36,544 bases of DNA from NCBI RefSeq assembly GCF_022601895.1, contig NZ_JAKVIO010000040.1:1-36544 (forward strand), read 5' to 3'. The stretch comes from Sphingomonas sp. LaA6.9. GTDB taxonomy: Bacteria; Pseudomonadota; Alphaproteobacteria; Sphingomonadales; Sphingomonadaceae. A program made the translations under genes and the position numbers. The notes under the pieces are model-generated. The model saw only the letters and a list, made by a program, of their open reading frames with translations. It was not told the origin of the DNA and did not search any database. Shown one piece after another: positions 8,246-17,698 of this stretch; position 1 is the stretch's first letter; each line of letters starts with the position of its first letter.

Positions 8246-9610
8246 TTATTGCACGCGCTCGAGGGGCGGTTGCGTCCAGCGCCCGTCGAGCGCCTCGTCC
8301 CTTGGCCAGTAGAGCCGCATCGTGACCCAGAAGGGCCCCGCGGGCACGGGCAGCCAGTTGGCCTCCCCATCCCGGCCGGGTGACGCGTTCTGGATATGGA
8401 TCGTGATCCCGCCATCCGCGTCGCGCTGGAGCCCGGGCAGCATCGGCGAATTGATCAGGTAGCGGTTGAGCGGATTGGCGTAGAGCAGGCTCGCGGGCAG
8501 TTCATAGACAGTCAGCGACCAGAAGGAATTGACCGGCGGCAGGGCGTCAGGCGCGAGGCGGAGCCGGTAGCGATGTGCGCCATTGAGCGGCTGCCCATTG
8601 GAATCGACGAAATAGGCGGGATAGAGCGCCTCTTCCTTGGAATTGCCATAGATGCCAAGGGCAGCGCCCGCCATGCGCGCCATGTAATCGTTCTTCAGGA
8701 AGGCGCGCGTGCCGAATGCCTCGCCCGCAGGTCGTTTTCCGGTGTCGACCTCGGTCTCCTTGAAGCGGGCAAATTCGGTCCACGCGTCCGCCATGCCGTC
8801 GCGCACGGCCTGTTGCGTGTCGGGCGATAGCGCGTCGAAATCGAACGGGCGGCCCCCGCCGATCCCGAGGTTCGCGAAGCGCGCCATCAGTTCGACTTCG
8901 CAGGGGTGCGTCGGGCAGAACTGGAGTATGAAGTTTAGGAGGGCGAAGAACGTGGGCGATGCGCGCTGTTCCTCGGGCGTGAGCGGCTTCATGAACGCGA
9001 CGGGCGGCGCGGGCGGCGGCGCGGGCCGGTTGAGGAATTGCGAGAGCGGCTCGACCCTGTAGCCCGCCTGGACCGCCTTCACGCCTTCGATGTCACCGGG
9101 GTCGAAAAGTTGTGTGCGATACTGGACGAACGCGAAATCGGTTTCGCAGAGAATGACCGATTTGACTCCCGCGGGCGGCTCACCACCCCAGCGCGGGCCG
9201 ACAAGCAGAAAGCTCGCCGCGTCGCTGCCCGTGGCACGGCTGCCGACATAGGCGAAGTTGAAGGTGTACATATCGACGAACTGCAGCGAGTAATAGCGCC
9301 CCTCCGCCGCGGGCACCGAAAGAACCAGCGGTTCGGTGCGCAGGTCCGCGCCGAGCTGCGAATAGGGAGTATCCGAATTGGGGGTCTGGATCGCCTTGTC
9401 GTCGGGGGTGAAGACTCGCGCGACATTGTTGAGCCTGTTCCACGGCGCCTTGAAATCGGGATTGCCATTATCGACGAAATAGCTGTGCTGGATCCGGTAA
9501 TTGTCGACGAGCGGGAAGCCGTAGATTGTTGCTTCCTTTGCGATTGATCGGGCTTCCTCATGGGATAGGGTATCCGCTGATGCCGTGCTGGGGTTCGCAA
9601 GGGTCTCCAC
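8246..9610 (-). CDS. DUF1254/DUF1214 domain protein (long form)
   Basis: A 454-residue protein with both domains. The DUF1254 part shows KEATIYGFPLVDNYRIQHS, TPNSDTPYSQLGADLRTEP and GRYYSLQFVDMYTFNFAYVG; the DUF1214 part shows PPVNSFWSLTVYELP and GPFWVTMRLYWPRDEALDG near the end. I chose GTG at 9610 because AGGAG stands about 7 bases in front. An upstream in-frame ATG at 9649 would add a Cys-rich 13-residue stretch that looks non-coding. No signal peptide is obvious with either start. It is the first gene of a two-gene unit with the shorter paralogue. Biochemical role unknown. Confidence 0.85.
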   Translation of the reverse strand: METLANPSTASADTLSHEEARSIAKEATIYGFPLVDNYRIQHSYFVDNGNPDFKAPWNRLNNVARVFTPDDKAIQTPNSDTPYSQLGADLRTEPLVLSVPAAEGRYYSLQFVDMYTFNFAYVGSRATGSDAASFLLVGPRWGGEPPAGVKSVILCETDFAFVQYRTQLFDPGDIEGVKAVQAGYRVEPLSQFLNRPAPPPAPPVAFMKPLTPEEQRASPTFFALLNFILQFCPTHPCEVELMARFANLGIGGGRPFDFDALSPDTQQAVRDGMADAWTEFARFKETEVDTGKRPAGEAFGTRAFLKNDYMARMAGAALGIYGNSKEEALYPAYFVDSNGQPLNGAHRYRLRLAPDALPPVNSFWSLTVYELPASLLYANPLNRYLINSPMLPGLQRDADGGITIHIQNASPGRDGEANWLPVPAGPFWVTMRLYWPRDEALDGRWTQPPLERVQ

Positions 9611-9772
9611 AATAGTGCTCCTCACACAGCTGCATTTGCACCGACGCAAAGGAAACCTAGAACGATTTGGCTCGGATAGTTATCGGGAAGAACCCGGACA
9701 GGCATCATTGCCAAGATCAATGAACAATGACCGCTTCCAAGCAGCTAATGGAGAGCGCTGAACGGCGGAGAT

Positions 9773-9788
9773 GGCGGCGCTAGCCGCC
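9773..9788 (-). terminator. Stem-loop after the AraC gene
   Basis: GGCGGC and GCCGCC form a 6-bp perfect stem with a GCTA loop, 48 bases past the stop of the AraC-type gene. There is no convincing T-run, so this may be only a weak terminator or part of a repeat. Confidence 0.3.
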
Positions 9789-9835
9789 TTCCCGAGAGCT
9801 CCATTGTCTAGCGGCAGCCGGATTGCCGGCGTTGC

Positions 9836-10555
9836 TTACAGCGATGAAGACGATCGACGCACCTCAATTTCATTCGAACGCAATACACGCTGCTGAAATT
9901 GGCGAGGCGTGATCCCGGTCGAGCGACGGAACGCGTAGGCAAAGCTCGATGTCGAGGAAAAGTCGAGAGCCATCGCCACCGCTTTAATGCTGCCCTCGGT
10001 CCACAGAAGCTTCTTGGCAGCTTCCATGCGGTGATGCTGAACATAATGTCCAAGCGTGCAGCCATGGCTCTTGAGAAAGCCACGGGTAAGCTGTCGAACG
10101 GAAATGCTGCATAACTCAGCCAGCTCCACCAGCGTCGGCGGAACCGCCAAGTGTTGAAGGCGCTCGTCGATCAGCCTCAATCGCCAGGCGGCGAGCCCGC
10201 CGTTGACGTGCTCGTCCTGTACGGATTCGAGATAGCGGCAAAGCTCGATCGTCAACTGGGTCGCTATGGATTCGACCAGAAGCTTCGAATCCCGGCGTGG
10301 ACTGCGAGCTTCTTCAGCCAGTCGGCGCAGCAGCAACCTTACGGTGTGGCTGGAAACATCCAGTGCTGCCCTAAGCCGCGGGTCGGTCCATTCCAGTGTG
10401 CCGCCCAGTCGCTGTAAAGCGAGCCTGCCCCGCAGTTCGCAGCGGATTGATGATTGGATGCCGCCGCTGTCCCATCGCACAGCTAGAGGCTGACCAGGTG
10501 GCACCAGCACGATATCTCCAAGTTTCTCGAAGCGATTGCCGCCCCACTTTTCCAT
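9836..10555 (-). CDS. AraC family transcriptional regulator, 5' end doubtful
   Basis: Encodes 239 residues from ATG at 10555. The C-terminal AraC double helix-turn-helix spans about residues 135-232, with LAELCSISVRQLTRGF and AMALDFSSTSSFAYAFRRST followed by GITPRQF. The N-terminus starts at MEKWGGNRFEKLGDIVLVPP, in the middle of what looks like the conserved sensor domain. The same frame stays open and protein-like further upstream (GSSVWSCGNPLLDLR) but offers no ATG or GTG before a stop at 10655-10657. An ATG at 10625 with GGGGAG in front is out of frame by one. Either the 5' end carries a frameshift or the start is unusual. It might control the DUF1254 genes next to it. Confidence 0.75.
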   Translation of the reverse strand: MEKWGGNRFEKLGDIVLVPPGQPLAVRWDSGGIQSSIRCELRGRLALQRLGGTLEWTDPRLRAALDVSSHTVRLLLRRLAEEARSPRRDSKLLVESIATQLTIELCRYLESVQDEHVNGGLAAWRLRLIDERLQHLAVPPTLVELAELCSISVRQLTRGFLKSHGCTLGHYVQHHRMEAAKKLLWTEGSIKAVAMALDFSSTSSFAYAFRRSTGITPRQFQQRVLRSNEIEVRRSSSSL

Positions 10556-10654
10556 GAATGCGCCGCGGGCGTTAACCGGACGAGGCGTGACGCGAAGATC
10601 CAGAAGCGGGTTGCCACAACTCCATACCGAACTCCCCTGCGGGGCGACGTTATA

Positions 10655-10982
10655 TTAGGGGGTGGGAGTGAGCTTGAGACGATTTTCGTCGTCGATTAGC
10701 GTGAGCAGCGTTGGCAGTGTATTGCCCCATTTCCAGATGACAAGATTGAGGTCGTCGATCGATGCGCCGGGAGCGTAGCTTCGAACCTGCATGCCATTGA
10801 AGCCCTCAGCCACAAGACTCTTTTGCAAATATCTGCGTCGGAGCTTTGCCGTGGAGCTTCATCTTGTCCCGCCAGCCGGCATCCGCGAGCGCGACCGCGC
10901 TCATCCCATAGGGCTTGAGCGCGCTATCATCTTGCCCATTGAAGATGTCCGCGATGTCAGCGTTGTAGGAAACCTTCCGTGA
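10655..10982 (-). pseudogene. RES-domain toxin remnant with frameshift
   Basis: Two frames together give the middle and end of a RES-domain protein. One reads FNGQDDSALKPYGMSAVALA, then WRDKMKLHGKAPTQIFAKES. After a one-base slip near 10812-10825 the other reads AEGFNGMQVRSYAPGA, then LNLVIWKWGNTLP, to a stop at 10655-10657. RES proteins are NAD-degrading toxins usually partnered with an Xre/ParS-like antitoxin; none is found here. The 5' end is cut where a dispersed repeat begins (10981). It is therefore broken by truncation and by frameshift, though a sequencing error cannot be excluded for the latter. Confidence 0.7.
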
Positions 10983-11045
10983 ATGAAGGGCTGCTTTCAG
11001 GGAGAGGATCTAGACCCTCGAACGGCGGCTATGTCGGCTCGAGCA
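10981..11045 (+). repeat. Dispersed intergenic repeat, copy d
   Basis: GAATGAAGGGCTGCTTTCAG at the left and CGAACGGCGGCTATGTCGGC at the right match the paired blocks of the family. The RES remnant loses its reading frame exactly at the left edge. Confidence 0.65.
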
Positions 11046-11112
11046 GTCAGTGACCCGGCCAGTTACCGGTGGGCTGATCTCACACGGTCCGCAGTGCCAG
11101 AAGAGACTCTGT

Positions 11113-11537
11113 TTATGTCAGCAGTTGCGTCGGCACGCCGAGCGTTGGCCCAGCCTCAGCAAGCTTTTGGTCTAGCGTATGGACCGTGGCGCCATGCTCT
11201 GATGCAGTCGCGAGATGGAGCGCATCACCAGCACGAAGGCCGAGGGTATGGTGATCCGCAAATTTCGCGGCCGTCCTGAAATGCCCACCGGTGACCGGCA
11301 ACACGGTGAAACTCTCGGCCACCAGCTTGTTGAACGTCGCGAGCGCTGCTGCACGTTGCTCCAGATTGATCTGCCCGGTCCGCAACTTGATCGCCATGGC
11401 GGATGACATCTCGGTGATGGTCCAATCGCTGACCAGTAGGTGCTCGGGATCTTGCTCTGCCAGCCAGCGCTGGATACGCGACGTCGTCGCTTCGTTGGAC
11501 AGCGCAGCGACGATCAACGACGTATCAAGATAGAGCA

Positions 11538-11538
<1 letters not shown>
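11113..11538 (-). CDS. PIN-domain (VapC-like) ribonuclease toxin
   Basis: A 141-residue PIN-domain protein. The acidic metal-binding residues are visible: Asp5 (MLYLDTS), Glu43 (ITEMSSA), Asp105 (GDALHLA) and Asp123 (TLDQKLA). VapC-type toxins cut tRNA or rRNA to stop translation; the target here is unknown. The ATG start overlaps the stop of the antitoxin gene by one base (TGATG), the standard coupled arrangement with the antitoxin first. The length matches the family and the gene looks intact. Confidence 0.9.
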
Positions 11539-12919
<1,381 letters not shown>

Positions 12920-13060
12920 CACAGAAATTTGCGCATCATCGACCATTGTCGCATCCGGAGGGTGTCCGACTTTGGAAGGTTGGTGTTGTCCGTCGCTACC
13001 CCCATCGCAGACACTTACTAACGTTCACTTTCCACCCGGTAGCTGTCGCCGAACCATCGC

Positions 13061-13165
13061 CTGAACGAACAGCGGCTTTCAGCGTGGCACTCGCGAGGAC
13101 TGAATGGCGGAGATGTGGGCGGAAGCTGCCGCTTTCGAAGCTGACTTACAGGGCCTGTGCCGAAC
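13061..13165 (+). repeat. Dispersed intergenic repeat, copy e (most complete)
   Basis: Shows all blocks in order: CTGAACGAACAGCGGCTTTC, GAGGACTGAATGGCGGAGAT, GTGGGCGGAAGCTGCCGCTT and TCGAAGCTGACTTACAGG. GGCGGAAGCTGCCGC is itself an imperfect hairpin. It serves as the reference copy. An open frame starting at 13104 inside it runs into the next gene. Confidence 0.7.
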
Positions 13166-13229
13166 AAGTCATCTGCAACCATTTGCCGCGTCGATTGTTG
13201 CTCTTTCAGAACAACCCAAACGAACGCGC

Positions 13230-14030
13230 GTGGCCGAGATCGAGCATGCAGACCCTCCATGGTGGCGCCTCCAGCGCGGCGACGGTCCCGTCATTGCAAC
13301 CGCCATTCATGACGGGCATGGATTGCGCCGGGAGGTTCGGCGCGCGCTTGCACTCGCTGAGGCAGATCGCCTGAGGGAAGAAGATCCCTTTACGGGCCGG
13401 GCGGTCGAAGGCGTGGCCACCCACGTCATAGCCGGCCTGTCGCGTTTCGAGGTGGATCTCAATCGCGCGCGTGAGTCCGCAGTTTATGTAACGCCGGATC
13501 AGTCCTGGGGGCTGAACGTCTGGCAGGACGTCCCCGAGGACGATCTCGTCCAGCGCTCGCTTGCCGTTCACGATCGCTTTTACGACATGATGCAACAGCT
13601 GCTCACCGCAATCGAAGCCGATTGCGGACAATTCGTGCTGCTGGATGTGCATAGCTACAATCATCGTCGAGAAGCGCCCGACAGACCAGCCGCGCAGGCC
13701 GATGCGCCCGACATCAACATCGGGACATTTTCCATGCCACGCGACCGCTGGGCCTGGCTGCTCGATCCGCTGATCGAAGCGATGCGCGCGTTCGACTTTG
13801 GCGGACGCCGGCTCGATGTTCGCGAGAATGTCGCCTTTCAGGGCAAGGGTGAACTCACGCGTTTCGTCCACCACAATTTCCCCAAGACAGGGTGCGCAAT
13901 CGCGATCGAGTTCAAGAAATTCTACATGGATGAATGGACCGGCACACCCGACCGGGCGGCGCTCGGCCACATGCGCGGCTTTATCGATCATGTCACCGCG
14001 GCCAGTCGGGATCTGCTCGATGGTCGCTAA
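13230..14030 (+). CDS. N-formylglutamate amidohydrolase-like enzyme
   Basis: About 266 residues of the N-formylglutamate amidohydrolase family (related to HutG of histidine breakdown), zinc-dependent amide hydrolases. Motifs seen are AIHDGHGLRREV near the N-terminus, FEVDLNRARE, QFVLLDVHSYNHRR (the metal-site DxHS motif) and IAIEFKKFYMDEWTG near the end. I place the start at GTG 13230 because the frame upstream, from ATG 13104, is made of dispersed-repeat sequence. The ribosome site is weak, so this is not certain. The gene overlaps the next by 11 bases and heads a three-gene operon with no other hut genes, so a role outside histidine breakdown is likely. Confidence 0.82.
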   Translation: MAEIEHADPPWWRLQRGDGPVIATAIHDGHGLRREVRRALALAEADRLREEDPFTGRAVEGVATHVIAGLSRFEVDLNRARESAVYVTPDQSWGLNVWQDVPEDDLVQRSLAVHDRFYDMMQQLLTAIEADCGQFVLLDVHSYNHRREAPDRPAAQADAPDINIGTFSMPRDRWAWLLDPLIEAMRAFDFGGRRLDVRENVAFQGKGELTRFVHHNFPKTGCAIAIEFKKFYMDEWTGTPDRAALGHMRGFIDHVTAASRDLLDGR

Positions 14031-15891
14031 TGCCCGCGCTCTCCCACCATCCGCCCACGGTATTGCCGAACGCGCGGAGGCCAATGCCTTTCGCATATCC
14101 TTCTCGGAGGGCGGCCGGGCGCATCTCGATCGTCCGCTACCATTTTTGATGCTGTGCCGGCCGGGGCGCCGCGACGCCCACAGTCTGGCGAGCGCCATCG
14201 CCAGCCTCAGCCCCGCCTATGTGCTCTGGAACAACAACGCGAGTGATGCGGACGCATTGGCGGTCATCACCGCGATCGGTGAGCGAGCACGCATCCAGGG
14301 GCATCGGCTTCTGCTGATCTCGCTTTACGATCTGCCGCGTGATTCAGCGCTTGAAGAGGCCGCACCCAAGCTTGAGCGATTTGTGTGCAGATTGAGCGTA
14401 TCGGATGACGGGGCGGCACAGGCAGCCGCCAGCTGCCTTGGGGAAGCGCTGGGCAAGATCACCGTCGACATGCGGCTATGCGCAGTCGAGCACGTGTCCA
14501 GGGCCTGGTTCGAGACGGGCGTCGAGCGCCTGATAACCGCGAACGGCCATGTCTCCCACATGTCTCTGGGGGTACCGCAGAACTATCGAATTCCGGGCAA
14601 ACCCGCAGTCTATCCGCAATTGCTCCATGACCTCACGGTCGCGATCTTTGATGCGTTGCTGCAGGCATGCCGAGTCTTCGCGCTGCGAAGCGGCCACGAC
14701 GTGCCGGCATCGCACCGTGCGCTTGGGCGAAGCACCTTTGTGACAGCGGCGCGCTCCATTGATCGCAAGCTGCTGCGGATCGCTACATCCTATGATTTTC
14801 TGCTCGGGATATCGCCGGTCAACAGCATCCAGGCGTTCGAGCATTTCAAGGCATCGGATTACGAGGCCGAGCCCGTTTTTCACTATCGTCCATTGCCGGT
14901 CGATCCCGATCTCGTCAAGCGCGCGCTCTACGCGATAGATCTGAGGCGCGCCGAGGATCCCGTGCTGGAGATCTTGTTTGCCGAGAAACGGCATGAACTC
15001 GATCAACAACTCACCATGCTGCGTTGTCGAAACACGTCAGCCTTTCGCTACGCTTCGCTCATGCTCTATGGCGCGGTGGAGCCGGCACTGCTCGACGCAG
15101 CACAGCAAATCCTTGCCAGACCCCATGCCTCACCGCCCGCCGACAAACATGCGATGGTTGATGCAGTCACGATCCGCGAAGGCGCCCGATCGCTGATCCG
15201 CCGCTACCGCAATGCCGACCCGGAGTTCATCGCGCGAACAAGTATTCGCGATGATCTGGCTCCCGGACTGATGGTGACGGGACGCACGTTACTGATCTCC
15301 AGCGCCACGCGCATGCGCAGCGCGCGGCTCGATGCTCTCCTCCAGCATGAGGTGAGCGTCCATTTGCTGACCTGCGTCAACGGGGACGCGCAGGGTCTCG
15401 CGATCTTCCGAACCGGACTTGCCGGTTATGAAGGCATTCAGGAGGGGCTTGGCGTGTTCGCCGAGGCGGTGTCGGGCGGGCTTACCCCGGCGCGGCTGAG
15501 ATTGCTCGCCGCGCGGGTGGTCGTGGTGGATGCGATGCTCAAGGGCGCAAGCTTCATCGATTGTTTTCGCATGCTGGTCGAAGGCGATGCGTTCAAATCG
15601 AGAACCGCCTTCAATATCGTGGCCCGCATCTTCCGCTCGGGCGGGCTGACCAAGGACGCGATCTACCTTCGCGGGTTCAGGGAGGTGCTGACCCTGCTCG
15701 CCGCTGGGCAGGATCTCACGCCGTTCTGGGCGGGAAAGATTGCGGCGCATCACATATCCGTGGTCGAAGAGCTCGAGCTGCGCGGCCTTATGAAACCGCC
15801 GCGTAACGTGCCCGAGTTCCTGACGCGCGAGGGTGCCTCACAGCGTGTCGATGCATTGCGCAAGCTGACATCGGTTGCCCAACTCATATGA
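14020..15891 (+). CDS. DUF1704 'QEGLA motif' HExxxH metallopeptidase-like protein
   Basis: A 623-residue protein of the family annotated as 'flavohemoglobin expression-modulating QEGLA motif protein' (DUF1704, TIGR02421). HEVSVH at residues 443-448 is an HExxxH zinc site, and GIQEGLGVFAE follows with Glu475, a likely third ligand. Eukaryotic MATCAP, which removes the C-terminal tyrosine of tubulin, belongs to the same DUF1704 group, so a carboxypeptidase-like activity is reasonable. About 400 residues precede the zinc site and may bind the substrate. ATG at 14020 lies inside the end of the gene before, and the next gene follows after 13 bases, so translation is probably coupled. No signal peptide: cytoplasmic. 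Confidence 0.85.
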   Translation: MVANARALPPSAHGIAERAEANAFRISFSEGGRAHLDRPLPFLMLCRPGRRDAHSLASAIASLSPAYVLWNNNASDADALAVITAIGERARIQGHRLLLISLYDLPRDSALEEAAPKLERFVCRLSVSDDGAAQAAASCLGEALGKITVDMRLCAVEHVSRAWFETGVERLITANGHVSHMSLGVPQNYRIPGKPAVYPQLLHDLTVAIFDALLQACRVFALRSGHDVPASHRALGRSTFVTAARSIDRKLLRIATSYDFLLGISPVNSIQAFEHFKASDYEAEPVFHYRPLPVDPDLVKRALYAIDLRRAEDPVLEILFAEKRHELDQQLTMLRCRNTSAFRYASLMLYGAVEPALLDAAQQILARPHASPPADKHAMVDAVTIREGARSLIRRYRNADPEFIARTSIRDDLAPGLMVTGRTLLISSATRMRSARLDALLQHEVSVHLLTCVNGDAQGLAIFRTGLAGYEGIQEGLGVFAEAVSGGLTPARLRLLAARVVVVDAMLKGASFIDCFRMLVEGDAFKSRTAFNIVARIFRSGGLTKDAIYLRGFREVLTLLAAGQDLTPFWAGKIAAHHISVVEELELRGLMKPPRNVPEFLTREGASQRVDALRKLTSVAQLI

Positions 15892-15904
15892 ATGGAGACA
15901 GGCC

Positions 15905-16951
15905 ATGCTCATCGCCTTTTTCGTAAATGACATGGAAACCGAGCATCCAGGGTATACCACGACGGTGCTGGCGCACGAGGCAACGCGTCGCGGCCATCGG
16001 GTCTGCTACATAACGCCCGGCGATTTCATGCTGAACCCGCAGGACGAACTTCACGTGCATGCGCGATTTGCGCCGACGAAGAAGGCCCGCACCGCAAGCG
16101 AGTTCTTCAAGGCGATGCAATCGGCCGAGCAGGATCCGGCCACGATCGACATATGCGAGGTCGACGTTCTGATGCTGCGAAGCGATCCGTCGCTCGATGC
16201 GCAATCAAGGCCTTGGGCGGAGGGTGTGGGCATCATTTTCGGCCGCGCCGCTGCGGCGCGTGGCGTGCTCGTCCTCAACGATCCTGACAGCCTTTCGCTT
16301 GCCATCAACAAGCTCTATTTCCAGTCCTATCCAGAGGCTGTGCGCGCGGAGACACTGATCACCAAATTCGCGAGCGATGTGAAGCAATTCGCCAAGGATC
16401 ATGGCGGCAAGATCATCCTGAAGCCGCTACAGGGGTCGGGCGGCCAAAGCGTATTTCTCGTAGGCTCGGAGAACGCCTTGAACATCAATCAGATGATCGA
16501 GGCGATCGCGCGGGACGGCTATATCATCGCGCAGGCCTATGTACCCGCGGCGGCCAAGGGCGACATCCGTCTCTTCCTGATGAACGGGCGACCGCTACAG
16601 ATCGGAAAGAAGTTTGCAGCGCTTCGGCGCGTGAGCTCGAAGGATGACATCCGGAGCAATATTCATGCTGGCGGCACGGCAGAGGCGGTCGAGATCACTG
16701 AAAAGGAGTTGCGCGTGGCCGAACTAATCCGGCCCAAGCTCATCGCCGACGGCATGTTTCTGGTGGGCGTCGACATTGTGGGTGAAAAAATTTTGGAGGT
16801 GAATGTGTTCAGCCCTGGTAATCTGCAGAGCTGCAGCAAACTTGCAGGCGTCAATTTCGCGACCCCGATCATCGCCGCGATCGAACGCAAGGTCGAGATC
16901 GCCATGGAGTTCACCGGCAATTTCGACAATCGCACGCTCGCAGTGATGTAG
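15905..16951 (+). CDS. Glutathione-synthase-like ATP-grasp ligase
   Basis: A 348-residue ATP-grasp protein resembling glutathione synthetase and RimK. Seen are an N-terminal domain starting MLIAFFVNDMETEHPGYTTT, the segment NDPDSLSLAINKLYFQSYPE, the ATP-binding KIILKPLQGSGGQSVFLV, GDIRLFLMNGRPLQIGKK, and the metal-binding VGVDIVGEKILEVNVFSPGN at the end. Such enzymes join a carboxylate to an amine through an acyl phosphate. Canonical GshB is shorter and usually lies elsewhere in the genome, so this is likely a specialised ligase. ATG at 15905 is preceded by GGAG; an earlier in-frame ATG at 15875 overlaps the gene before. It is third in the operon. Confidence 0.87.
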   Translation: MLIAFFVNDMETEHPGYTTTVLAHEATRRGHRVCYITPGDFMLNPQDELHVHARFAPTKKARTASEFFKAMQSAEQDPATIDICEVDVLMLRSDPSLDAQSRPWAEGVGIIFGRAAAARGVLVLNDPDSLSLAINKLYFQSYPEAVRAETLITKFASDVKQFAKDHGGKIILKPLQGSGGQSVFLVGSENALNINQMIEAIARDGYIIAQAYVPAAAKGDIRLFLMNGRPLQIGKKFAALRRVSSKDDIRSNIHAGGTAEAVEITEKELRVAELIRPKLIADGMFLVGVDIVGEKILEVNVFSPGNLQSCSKLAGVNFATPIIAAIERKVEIAMEFTGNFDNRTLAVM

Positions 16952-17117
16952 TTTGGCCCAAGCGGCGCAAACCGATCTCGATCAATATGACTTTCCCCCG
17001 AATTCAATCGGTTTGCCGGAACGGCAGAACGGATCGTTCACGGGCATATTGAACAGAAGAGAAGCAGTGAATCGGGATCGAATCGACGCCTATTGGGAGC
17101 GCCACGAAATAGGGTGA

Positions 17118-17315
17118 GTGGCTGGAAGACGAATTGCTCGACGCAAGATCGGATCGAGCGACATTTGGCCTGTCGTCGCCAACGCCATTCTCGACCGGCT
17201 GCTCCACCACAGCCATGTCATCACCATCCGCGGGGATAGCTACCGATTACGCGAAAAGCGTCGCAGTGGCCTTTTGCAAAAGGGCACTGCGACGCATGAT
17301 TTGGAGAGTGCCTAA
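17118..17315 (+). pseudogene. IS21 helper ATPase (istB) C-terminal remnant
   Basis: The frame encodes AILDRLLHHSHVITIRGDSY followed by RLREKRRSGLLQK, the typical C-terminus of IS21 IstB ATPases, and ends at TAA 17315. The Walker motifs and the rest of the protein, and the istA transposase, are absent. The bases after the stop (about 17325-17380, with GGACCAGTTTTGCGTGTCGC and GGACCACTTCACGATGTCGC as two related units) look like the multiple end repeats of an IS21 element. So the right-hand tip of an IS21 copy remains here. Confidence 0.72.
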
Positions 17316-17381
17316 CAACCCTGGGCGGACCAGTTTTGCGTGTCGCCCCCGGACCACTTCACGATGTCGCTTGATACGAGC

Positions 17382-17440
17382 TGAACGAACGGCCGCTTCT
17401 GCGTGAAATCCGAGGACGTCCGGTCGCGTACGAGGTAATT
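17382..17440 (+). repeat. Dispersed intergenic repeat, copy f
   Basis: CTGAACGAACGGCCGCTTCT, then a shorter right block with GAGGACGTCCGGTCGCG. It follows the IS21 end remnant directly. The rest of 17441-17668 shows nothing recognisable. Confidence 0.6.
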
Positions 17441-17668
17441 CCCGCGTTATTCGATGCGACGATGACAGGCTGGATTTCGTCAGCCATGCGGCTGAACCAT
17501 TTCCTGATTGCGGGCACGTGTTTGCCAACGGTCACGGGAAATGCCCCCTCGTGTGTAAATGTCGATTTTGGCAGCGCAGAGCATCAGCCCACCACTTGCT
17601 CGCACAATGGGGCTAACCGCAGCAGCGCCAAGGCTGTCTGGGAGACAATATTGGGAAAGCTGGAACGA

Positions 17669-17686
17669 ACTGCCCGAATGCGGGCA
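17669..17686 (-). terminator. Stem-loop after the TetR gene
   Basis: CTGCCCG and CGGGCAG form a 7-bp perfect stem with a 4-base loop, 13 bases past the stop of the TetR gene on the minus strand. The following stretch on that strand is only mildly T-rich. Confidence 0.45.
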
Positions 17687-17698
17687 GCTCAGGGAGTG

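Noticed and set aside
13798..14019. N-terminal extension of the DUF1704 gene back to 13798
   Set aside because: It overlaps the amidohydrolase coding sequence; ATG 14020 at the gene junction is a better start.
13230..14030. Assigning hutG to the amidohydrolase
   Set aside because: Its neighbours are not histidine-degradation genes and the family is broader than HutG.
15905..16951. Assigning gshB to the ATP-grasp gene
   Set aside because: Similarity is to the fold and motifs only; the operon context suggests a different substrate.
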